A stretch of DNA of 55,975 nt from Lenisia limosa (lineage: Eukaryota > Breviatea): positions 1 through 55,975 of the forward strand of contig LPNZ01008761.1 of the NCBI GenBank assembly GCA_001655205.1, read 5' to 3'. The notes under the pieces are model-generated. The model saw only the letters and a list, made by a program, of their open reading frames with translations. It made no database searches and was not told the origin of the DNA. Below, piece by piece: positions 12,101-21,053 of this stretch. The position numbers and the translations under genes are program-made. Position 1 is the stretch's first letter; each line of letters starts with the position of its first letter.

Positions 12101-13810
12101 TATTGGTATGAAATACTGTAAGATCATCATCAAATGATGTTGCGTTTTTTGGTATGAAATACTGCAAGATCATCAAATGATGTTGCGTTTTTTTTTTTGA
12201 ATGTTTCAGATCCGCAACACTGAGAAACAATACCTTCGCTTCCGCATGCCTGAAGGTGGAGAAATCTGGTCTACCAAGGTCAGGGGTGTTCACTTTTTGG
12301 ATGATATTGACTTGATATTTTCGTAAAAAACGTTGTAAGAAGTGTCTGCTTTCGAAAGATGTTTCTGAATAAACAAACTATAATTAGGAGAAAATCATTT
12401 CACAAGCTGACTTCCTTAGGTTGGCACAGAGGCTGTGAAGCCTGCACGTGACCTTGCAAGTGGTGAGGTCATGGTTCCCCTTACCAAGGGCGAAGGAGAC
12501 AGTGCCCAGTTCACTGTTACTATCATCTATGTTTGAGGGGGGGGGGGGGTANNNNNNNNNNNNNNNNNNNNNNNNNNNNNNNNNNNNNNNNNNNNNNNNN
12601 NNNNNNNNNNNNNNNNNNNNNNNNNNNNNNNNNNNNNNNNNNNNNNAAGCACCAATAAGAAGATTGATTTAAGCTTCCCTTCCTTCGACATTCCGATCAA
12701 CCACATTCTGGCTAGCGTCTATGTTCCTCAAGGTAACAGGCAAGGGTCACAGAATATATGTTAACGAATCTGAGTATTCGCTAAGAATATCTTTGATTGC
12801 AAGTATGAAATCTGATTGCTATCAGACCGTCAGTATGGAGAGTTCACAGGATCTATGAAGGAAGTTGAGCATTTCTCCGTTGCACCTCCAACTGCTCCAG
12901 CTCCTTACGGAGGAGGCGTCAGAAAGGTGATTTCAGTAAATTTAAAACTCAGAGGAATTTTACATGAAAGCTAAAACGTGTGACTGACTGTTTAGAGGCG
13001 TGCTGCTCCCCAGCAAATGATGATGCAGCAGCAGGTTCAAATGCCTCCTCAAATGGTCAGTCCATGGTTATCAGAATTATCCCAAAATTGATTAATCTAT
13101 TCTCTTGCTGTCTGACTTCTTTAGCAGCAACAATCGTTCCAATCCAATGTGATGGTAGGGCGGATAATTGCGGCATTGCGGACGGCTTTTGCCAGATTTT
13201 TTCTTTTCTACTTTCTCCATCGAAATAGTACATTGACATTCTCTGTGATTCTGACAATCTAGAATGTCTGCGATGATGACTTCTTCAAAAATGAGAATGA
13301 AGAACAAGATATGATGTTGATGGTGTGTGCAATAAATGCGTACTGGAATGACACTAACATCATAGGGAAGCAGTCTCGCCGGAGCCTCTTCTTCAGGTGT
13401 TACCCCAGGTTAGTTTTAATCCGCCACCGCCCATCTGTCATCATTTCATCATTCGAATCAGTTCATTGTTTCAAATAACGCCAAGGGTTTACATTTACAA
13501 TTCAGTTGAAGTAAAGGTACCCACCACCGGTCGCGAGTTTAAATTCGAGAAGCTTGTTGTCATTGAGGAGGAGCTGAACTTGAAATGCGACTTTAAAGCA
13601 GTCAAAAAGTCTTTCCTTAAGAGGCGTCGTGTCGGTATGTGGTAAACAATTGGTGAACTTTCTCTGTCAATGTCAACATATGATATTTAAAGATTTGGTC
13701 GTTTTTTTCCTCTATCCATAACACGCTCAGGAATGAGCCCTTTTACCATTGTTGCTGCCACTGGAGTTGTCATTGCCGTCACCGCTGCCGGAGCTTACTA
13801 CTTGGTTTAA
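9192..13810 (+). CDS. Large tail-anchored protein with bacterial-type beta-sandwich core, function unknown
   Basis: Many small exons, with at least three gaps (10037-10083, 11404-11456, 12552-12646) removing parts. Exon 1 is 9192-9311 (MRSGPMKSKKGSSN...). It continues HEIEEASQSAELSGEARIPV, KLFTKLYETAKGHPFFPP, SIDIKGEAKEEYCSLLM and FNECWCEVPLLSTDVAVLES. Core blocks are AYHAMLNKAGTFKVAAKVAV, FAVPQAVSTSMIWTI, SVEWSKK, STRIISVTGPYLKRWDVV, RITLSREVDSKFSARV, LLFAYKFLQPNIQMIFDVKK, HLLASFADDRVVYEH, IRNTEKQYLRFRMPEGGEIW, VKPARD and FPSFDIPINHILASVYVPQ. The sequence 'FAYKF..P....DVK.H..V.VLIA' to 'RNTEKQYLRFRMPEG.EIWS...G..VKPA' is, as I recall, the hallmark of a large uncharacterised bacterial family. 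The C-terminus has a Gln/Met-rich segment and ends SPFTIVAATGVVIAVTAAGA-YYLV-stop, a single membrane helix with a four-residue tail. Inferred topology: core cytosolic, tail anchored in an organelle or ER membrane. Origin by ancient transfer is possible but unproven. Confidence 0.62.
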
Positions 13811-13898
13811 CTTCTCTACCTTATTATTTATTATCCGCATGTGCAAAGATCAGATCAGAATAACATCAACAAGAAAGGTAAAATTAAGGAGGTGTGGC
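13811..13898. other. Short convergent spacer
   Basis: Only 88 bases separate the stop codons of two convergent genes (13810 plus, 13899 minus). Their 3' untranslated regions must overlap or be very short. No terminator-like structure is seen. Confidence 0.4.
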
Positions 13899-16251
13899 CT
13901 ATTGGCAAGCAACAAGAACGCGGCCGCGGGTCTCTCCAGACAGAACACGGGCAGACTCGCCAGCAACTTCTTCGAGAGTCACAGTCTTTTCAACCATGAG
14001 GTCAGTCTAAGCTGATCAGAAAAACATGGAAAATGAGTCAAACTTATTGGCAGAAAAGACTCTATGAAATTTTTATGACTGATACTTGCATTGCCGGGTT
14101 TTGGTTCGAAAAATAGTTCTCATGGATTCCTATCCCACCTTCTCCTGGGGAATGGCAGAAAGCATCTTCCACACTTCATCACGCTTCTAAAATGGTGAAA
14201 AATGTTTCTCATTAAAAAAAAGCAGTGAATATGAGAAATATTGATTATCTGTTTTGTTAAGACAACAGTCAAATAAGAATTGGAATATTAAAATTACTCT
14301 GAAAGTACAAATAACAAACCTCAGCAGGAATCATGACAGAGTCGATACCGGCCATGGTAACAGCTCTGAGGAGGAAGGGGAGAACAGTGGTGGTCAGAGC
14401 AGGGCTGGCAGCAAGACCAACAACAGCTGAATCCATGAGAATGTAGTATTAGTATATGATGAGGATAGCATTTCAACGTTTGGAAAGTAAAAAAAAAAAG
14501 AACAAAGCTAAGAATTCACACTAACGCATCCGATAGCTTACCGACGACACCGCCATATTTGATGAGGGTGAGCAAGTTGGAGAGAGGGGCGCCTCCAACA
14601 GTGTCAATAGCACCACCGTAGACCTCTCTGGAAAGGTGAGTGTAATTTTTAACGTCTCTCTGATTCAAAAATCGAAAACTTCCTTTCATTTTTTGGACTA
14701 AAGTATTGACAAGCTCTGTTCAATACCTTCCAAGAGGGCGACGAGGGGCCTCGCTCCATTCAACAGCATCAACAATCTGAAGAGTTAGTGATCACAATCC
14801 GTTTTGGCATGGAATTGTAGAGCTCTAAGATTTACCAAAATCTAATTCCCTATCCCTCACAAGCACCTCTTTGATCAAGAATCAAGGAGTCCTACCTCAG
14901 TAGCGCCGAGAGCCTTAAGGTACTCAGTCTTTTTCTCGGTGGGGTTGCGAGTCACAGCAGCGACCTTGTAGCCCAAGTTGGAAAGAAGGCTAGGAGTGTG
15001 AGAGATGCTAGCAAGTAAGAAGGCTAGGAGTGTGAGAGAGGCAAGTTGGAAAGAAAGCTAGGAGTGTGAGAGATGCTGGCAAGTTATGAAAAGCTTACGC
15101 CACAGCAATGGAGCCGACACCTCCGGTGGCGCCGGTCACAGCAATGGTTTCGGTCTTGGCAACACTCTCAACAGCCTGAAGGGTCAGAATACAGCGAATA
15201 AATTACTAAAATGGTGGGTTTTTTTTCTCTTCACCTTTTGATTTTTTTTTTTTTGGTTTTTGTTTTTGGNNNNNNNNNNNNNNNNNNNNNNNNNNNNNNN
15301 NNNNNNNNNNNNNNNNNNNNNNNNNNNNNNNNNNNNNNNNNNNNNNNNNNNNNNNNNNNNNNNNTTTAGTTTTCCTTAAAAAAAAGTGAAGCCCTGAAGT
15401 CCCAAATATAGACTCTATCTCCCCCCACCCCCGCGCGCCATTCTCATTGTATTCCCCATCCCGATACTGACCTTGACGCAGAGGGCAGCAGCAACACCAG
15501 CAGTTCCAGAGACCATAGCAGTGCGCGCATTAATACCCTACATCGTATAAATTAGTAATAACAGGCACTATAGGTTAAGTCCCGAAGTATCAAGGCTCAC
15601 CTCGGGTTGGTGGGTCACGAACTTGGCGGGGACACGGGCTTTTGAGGCCATGCCTCCCCAATGGATCTCGCCGACACGCCATCCGGTGACAATTACCTGG
15701 AGGGTTATGGTCTTACGAACAAAGGATGTTAGAGTGCACGTGCTTCACAAGCCTTTCTTCTGCACTGACCTTGTCTCCAGCCTTGAACTGTTCAGAGGAA
15801 GATTGTTCAACCTCACCGGCCATGTCAATTCCTGGAGGATTCAGAATGAGCACAAGAAGAAAGGAAGGAGTAACAGTGGGAAACTCCAATACCAGGAATA
15901 TGAGGCCATGCCTTGACAAGACGACCTCCATCCTTGAGAATCATGGCTAAATGGTGAGAGAAGGGCAACTGTGGGAAGATGTATGCATTCCGAGATAAGA
16001 AACTGGGCTTGTTCTTGCCAAATTACTTAAAAAGTTGCTAAAGAAAACAGACCATCCTTGTAGTTCACTCCCGAGAACTGAACAGAAATGAGCACTTCTC
16101 CTAAAATGGTAAGAGAATTTTCTTCTCAAATTCTACTGACTCTTAAACTCTTACCTTCAGGAAGGGAGTCAACTGGAAGAGTTTCAACACTGGCAACAGG
16201 AATCTTCTCTCCCTCAGCAACTCTTTGAACAACACCGCGGAAAGTACTCAT
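13899..16251 (-). CDS. acuI: AcuI/YhdH-type NADPH-dependent acryloyl-CoA reductase (MDR superfamily)
   Basis: Start MSTFRGVVQRVAEGEKIPVA at 16251; exon 1 ends at 16155. Later exons read EVLISVQFSGVNYKDAMIL, GGRLVKAWPHIPGIDMAGEV, GDKVIVTGWRVGEIHWGGMA, ARTAMVSGTAGVAAALCVKA, VTGATGGVGSIAVALLSNLG, KTEYLKALGATEIVD, VYGGAIDTVGGAPLSNLL, YGGVVAVVGLAASPALTTTV, PFLLRAVTMAGIDSVMIP, KRDEVWKMLSAIPQEK and TRGRVLVACQ-stop. The NYKDAM, IPGIDxAG, GWxVGExHWGG, GTAGxxAALCV and GASGGVGSxAVALL motifs follow the YhdH/AcuI subfamily closely, and the zinc ligands of classical alcohol dehydrogenases are absent. Predicted reaction: acryloyl-CoA + NADPH to propionyl-CoA. No targeting peptide is evident, so probably cytosolic. 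The gap at 15270-15364 lies in an intron. Its splice acceptor near 14990 is tandemly triplicated (separate entry). The intron-rich structure shows it is resident in the nuclear genome, even though the family is mostly bacterial. Confidence 0.9.
14983..15072 (-). repeat. 34-base tandem repeat that triplicates a splice acceptor in acuI
   Basis: Three direct copies of a unit containing (minus strand) TCTCTCACACTCCTAG followed by CTTTCTT or CCTTCTT, with AG acceptors at 14990, 15024 and 15058, exactly 34 bases apart. The gene-proximal copy at 14990 gives the frame that continues LLSNLGYK. The other two would add 34 or 68 bases and shift the frame. Confidence 0.75.
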
Positions 16252-18640
16252 TTTATTAATATATTGATACAAAGAGGTTTTTTTTGGATTTTTTTTTTTT
16301 TCTTTTTAAGGGGCCGGGCTGTGGCAACCTGCCGTGTCACATTAAATTCCGCGGGGCAGGCAGAGTGGGTTTACATGTTTGTCAGTCGCCTGTCACGCGC
16401 CTTGGTCGCGGTCTTGTCGTCGCGGCGCATGTGTTCAACTGGTGTTCATGGGACCCCTATGTTGAACCAACACCAAGGGTGATGGGTGATGCGAGTGAGA
16501 TGAACAGTAACACTGTCAACATATCACTTCACATTACACATTCACAAAATTCCACTCCCAAATTTTACAATAATAATTGTTTTATTTTTTCTTCATTGTT
16601 CACTTAAAGTCTACCAAGACCAACTTTGAACAAGATTATTCACCTTTGAAAATAGAACAATATCACAATAATGCATACCATATTGTCTGTGCTCCAAAAA
16701 AGCCAAAGCAAGGGTTTCCTGGAATAAAAGATGTATTAAATGATAATCACTTAAAGATTGGAGTGTGGCCTTAAAGCAAATCTAAACTATTAGTCGTAAC
16801 ATAAGTCTCTTGATTGGGAAATGAGAGAGAGAGTAAAAAAATGGGAGTTGTAGGAAAAAGACAAGAACTATCAAGAAAATTAACAGAAAGCGAACAGTAT
16901 GATACTATCATATGATATGTAATAATTGTGATTTATCAATTGTAAAAATAAACCTAGGAGGTACATATCATATATGATATAGTAGTAATTATATCATATG
17001 ATATACTAAAATGGGGAGTCAAGATGAATTCCTGAAATTTTGTGTTTGAAATTGTTATCGAGGCGGAATTGTGGAAAACGTTTTCAGATTCAAGACAAAA
17101 TAAAATCCGAGGAAAAGACATCTCAGGTGCCAGAAAACTGAGCTAAACTGATATTAACCAAGCCTTCAATTTTACATAATATAATTGTTGTTATGGGAAA
17201 TAAGAAGCAGCATTCAAGAGTATATCCCTCAGAAGAAGTGGAAAATGATGCTTAAGAAAAAACTTTGGGTAGGAAGTAGGTGAAAATCATGAACCTTCTA
17301 GAAGGGTTTCAAATTGTCGTTTCACTTTCTTGCTTTCATGCTCCTTTGCAGCTGTTATGTTTGAACTCATACCAAAAAAAAAAGTTTTTGAAATAAAAAA
17401 CTGACTATTGTGAGAATTGAACCCACTAGTTTGAGTAAAGCGATGACAAAAAGGCAAGTAATATATTATTTTTAAAAAACTATGTCCCGTAAACTTTGTG
17501 CAAGTTTTTTTTGGAATGTTTTCTGACTGGTTTTTGGAGTTTAGGTAATTTTCCGCAAATAACGACTTGTAAGAAGAGGAGTTGGAGATGCGGATATCTT
17601 TTTCTTCTCTTTTTACTGCTTCTAAATCCCCTCATTGTAATTTTCTATAATGACGATGTTTTTGTGCTGCCTTGTAAAAAAACTCAACGTAGCTCTCCCA
17701 AGGACAAATAGGCATATTATATAACATACAACAAGTAACAACTATTGATTATTGGAACGGAACTGGAGAAGAAGAAGGGACAACTAAGCCATCCGAGGAG
17801 GAAAAAGTTGCCAAAAAAACTTTTTTAAATCAGCTTTTCAGAGACTTTCCGTGCCGGAAGCCTTCGTAAGCAGAAAGTTTTAACTCCCAACAAAGTTTAC
17901 GGGAGCAAGTTTTTTTATCGCATAAACTCTAATAACTGATGTAGGGGAGCCGATGTGTTTCTTCAGGGGTGCCTCAGGAAAGAAACTTCACGAAAACTGA
18001 ACATGAAAGTCTGGTTTTGTATTATTGACAGATCTTTTGGATTCTTGTACTGGTCAGGGCTGACGCCCGCCATCCTTGTTGGCTTCTGCATTCCATTAAA
18101 GACAGAGACTGCCCCAGTCAATCACTACCAAGAACAGGCCGAGTGTTCCGTACACCGACTCTCCGTCCACGTTATCCTGCCGGTACTTGGCCGCAGGTGG
18201 TTTGAAATGTTGGAACTGAATAGTTCGACGACTTTTCTCAAGAAAAGGTTAAAGACCACTAATCGAACTCATATTGGGGTATTTAAGAAGAAAAATCGTT
18301 GAACTTCTTTGCAGAGCAAGTTTTCAACCCTCAGCAACCAAGAACCCTCCTGTCAAATAACACCTTTCTGGTCGCGAACTCGACAACCACTCTGCCCCAA
18401 TCTTTACTTTTTTTTATATTATATCATATATAATTTAGAAATGAGCAAGTTTTACTCATTTATGAAAAATAACATCACTATTCTCGATCATTTTCCCACA
18501 CTATCTATCATTTACAACTCAGTGATATGATAATTGTCTCAATGATACTCTGATGCGGATGAATACTCCTGTTATCTCCGTTCATCATTTCGCCTTGAAA
18601 GTCGGTCATATGATCATATCACTTGTGGATATGGGTTAAC
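16252..18640. other. AT-rich intergenic region without a supported gene
   Basis: About 2.4 kb. It begins with the promoter side of acuI, including a T-run at 16286-16305. There are clusters of TATCATATGATA palindromes at 16906-16917 and 16992-17003. A long-range inverted repeat lies at 17485-17905. A GC-richer island at 18050-18200 sits in an open frame (17955-18302) with no recognised motif and no clear splice signals, so I do not call it a gene. Confidence 0.4.
17485..17907. repeat. Pair of 14-base inverted repeats about 400 bases apart
   Basis: CCCGTAAACTTTGT at about 17485-17498 is matched exactly, inverted, by ACAAAGTTTACGGG at about 17892-17905. Both arms are followed on the plus strand by GCAAG and a T-run. 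This could be the terminal repeats of a small non-autonomous element, or a chance product of local rearrangement; no target-site duplication was identified. Confidence 0.4.
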
Positions 18641-18648
18641 AAAAAATC

Positions 18649-20520
18649 TCAAAATCTCAAAAAAAAAAGCTCTAAGAATAACAGCCCAAGCAAGTCAAGC
18701 AAGCCCTGCAAACCATCGTCAAGGAGATATTGATAAAAAAGGAATCCGGAAGGATTTTGGTTTTGCATTCTGTCTGACTTCAACACTCTGGTTTTTATGT
18801 CTACATAGTCAGTCAGGAAATAGTCACTAAACTTAAGTGCTTTCCATAAATACGATTGAAAACCAACCAAAGATTTTACCAATTTCAGAATAATGCCAAT
18901 TTGACTTGCTATGTAAGCAAATCCGCCAAAAAAGATACGACAAGGCATCCAGAGGGGTATACTCAAAACCTGAAGCGATAAAAACAAGAAGAAATCTACA
19001 AAATAATATGGTGGGTGTGTTAAGGGTGCTCAGAGAGTTTATTTGCTTTGAGTCATAAAAACCAATGGAACTTACCCAAATAACAGTATGCCAGTAAATC
19101 ATCACCATGTGAGTAAAACATGATCGCTTGTTCCAGCCCTGAGCTTTGTGTGTCTGAAAAGTGATTCAGTATATTAACTCATATCACATAGTACATATTA
19201 TATCATATGATAATAAAGGAAAGCTACTTTATATGATATGAAATTAAATAAATGAGGTCAATGAAAGCAAACCTTTGAATACGAGAGTCCAATACAAGGA
19301 TACAAGAAGCCAAGCGCAATCCAAACAAATAGATTGACGGACTCTGCCGGAGCCGGAACCTGGGGTGGTTGGAAAATAATCCTTGGTAAAGGGAATAGGT
19401 TCAATATCTTGTTTTGATGATAGGGGCATCCATTCACTTTGTACAACTTATTATAACCTAGGAAGAGTTTGAGCCAGCTTACCTCAGGGCTTGTCTCTTC
19501 ATTGCACAATTGCTCAACACCATCATCTTGTACTAGAGTATGAAACTTGCAATGATGCAAAGTTTGTGGAGAGATAGACAGCATCTCAACCAACGTTCAT
19601 GATATTGCAGTCCAAGAGCAGCCAAGAGAAGCGAATCGATGACTTTGATGGGGGAAAAAAGATCTAAGTGTGTTAATAAATGTACTTACTATTCTCTCAA
19701 ACACAACTTACTCTCAATTGTGACCTTGATTCCGAGATACTTCACAACAGGCTTCACAACAGACTCCATGATGACGTGCACTATTAAGAACGTCATGAGC
19801 CACGATACCGCCGTCTCGGCAAAATCAGGGAACAGCCCGCTCACCTATGCCGATGAGCGAAAAGAAGAGTTTTAAAAACAACACAATACGAAATGGCGTA
19901 ATTAGTACGACATATATACATATAATTATGTATATGATATGATATAGTATTCTGTATTACTCAAGGTCAATTGGGCAATCCGACAGTCCCACCGGACGGG
20001 CTGCTTCGTGAACCGAACGCCACACTGCCATTTTCAAAATGGAGGCCCAGTTGTGAAGAGCCATGACAAGGCGGCTGAGAAACACCTCCGCTGAGAACCA
20101 TGCTCTAAAATCGTTAATAGTCCTCACCTCCCCAAAAAATGAAGCAGATAGGGCAATAAACAAAAACGAGCTGTAATCCTTTGACAATCCCAAATGCAGT
20201 TCTTTAAATAGAATAATAATAATAAAAAACACTAACAGCTTTTTTTTATTTCGGGTTCAGCGGCGGCACAAAGCACAATCAACCCAGCCCACTGTTCTGT
20301 CTGTGGTATATAGAGCGCACTGAGCAGGTAGAGGGCAAAAAGGGCTCTAGAAACCTGAATGATTGGAATGAAGCAAGGGAGAAAGTGGAGGGAGGAGTGA
20401 GGAGGGGGGGATTGCAATATTAGTCTTGGTCCCAGATTTACTTTGAAATATATACCCTCAGCAGCTGAAGAAAGAGGCCTGGGGACAAGGAACGACTTTG
20501 TTGTCCAGATCTAAAAGACT
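18649..20520 (-). CDS. Unrecognised multi-pass membrane protein
   Basis: Several minus-strand exons with good splice ends encode hydrophobic helices, but I could not fix all joins. In transcript order: IWTTKSFLVPRPLSSAAEG (about 20513-20457), VSRALFALYLLSALYIPQTE and QWAGLIVLCAA (about 20373-20240), LSKDYSSFLFIALSASFFGE (about 20200-20125), an exon at about 20100-19968, VSGLFPDFAETAVSWLMTFL then IVHVIMESVVKPVVKYLGIK (about 19840-19712), SIRFSWLLLDCNIMNV, an acidic exon (DDGVEQLCNEETSPE), PLSSKQDIEPIPFTKDYFPT, ESVNLFVWIALGFLYPCIGL (about 19360-19275), AQGWNKRSCFTHMVMIYWHT (about 19140-19075) and VLSIPLWMPCRIFFGGFAYI (about 18970-18880). At least six membrane segments are visible. No family is recognised. 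Start and stop are uncertain. It lies downstream of, and in the same direction as, the LDB-like gene. Confidence 0.5.
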
Positions 20521-21053
20521 GTAAGCTTCACTCGTGTATGTACTCTCATGAATGTGTGTGTTGCAGGTATGTTGTATTAATAAATAACTACCAACAAACC
20601 AAGAAAACTGCAAGTAGCAGAAGTACTTCGCATCTGAAGAGCAACGAAGTGATCATGTTGTTCCTCTTGCCTCTCAGTCCTTAATCTTTCTTTGCTGTTT
20701 TATTGCTAAACATTGTGTTTTAAAAACTACATGATAATAATAATAATAAATTTAGCGTAACCTTGCCAAAAAAAATGGCATTAGCATTCCTGCATTCTTT
20801 TTTTTTTAAGGGTGTGATGTGGAGCAGGTACTGAGGGTAAGGGAAAATACAATTCCAATTGCGCTAACTCTCCTTCCAGATGATTACCTAAGAGCCACTG
20901 ATTCATCGATTCACCCACGATTCATTTGTCAAACTTTTAAACTATAAATACCTTAACCTGCATGTATCATCACAAAACATATTTTACAAAAACATATTAG
21001 TCGTCCAAAAAATCCTACAAGTGTAAAGAAATAAAGAAATTGACCTTTATTTG
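20521..21053. other. Spacer between LDB-like gene and membrane protein gene
   Basis: About 530 bases between two minus-strand genes. It should carry the 3' end of the LDB-like transcript (TTTATT, i.e. AATAAA on the minus strand, near 21027-21050) and the promoter of the downstream gene. No coding exon is supported. Confidence 0.35.

Noticed and set aside
17410-17450. Minus-strand GTGGGTTCAATTCTCAC resembling a tRNA T arm
   Set aside because: The T stem-loop is plausible, but no matching acceptor, D arm or anticodon arm can be found upstream at the right distance.
17955-18302. Plus-strand 115-codon open frame in a GC-richer island
   Set aside because: No recognised motif, no splice-linked neighbour, and low-confidence codon pattern. 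It could be chance.
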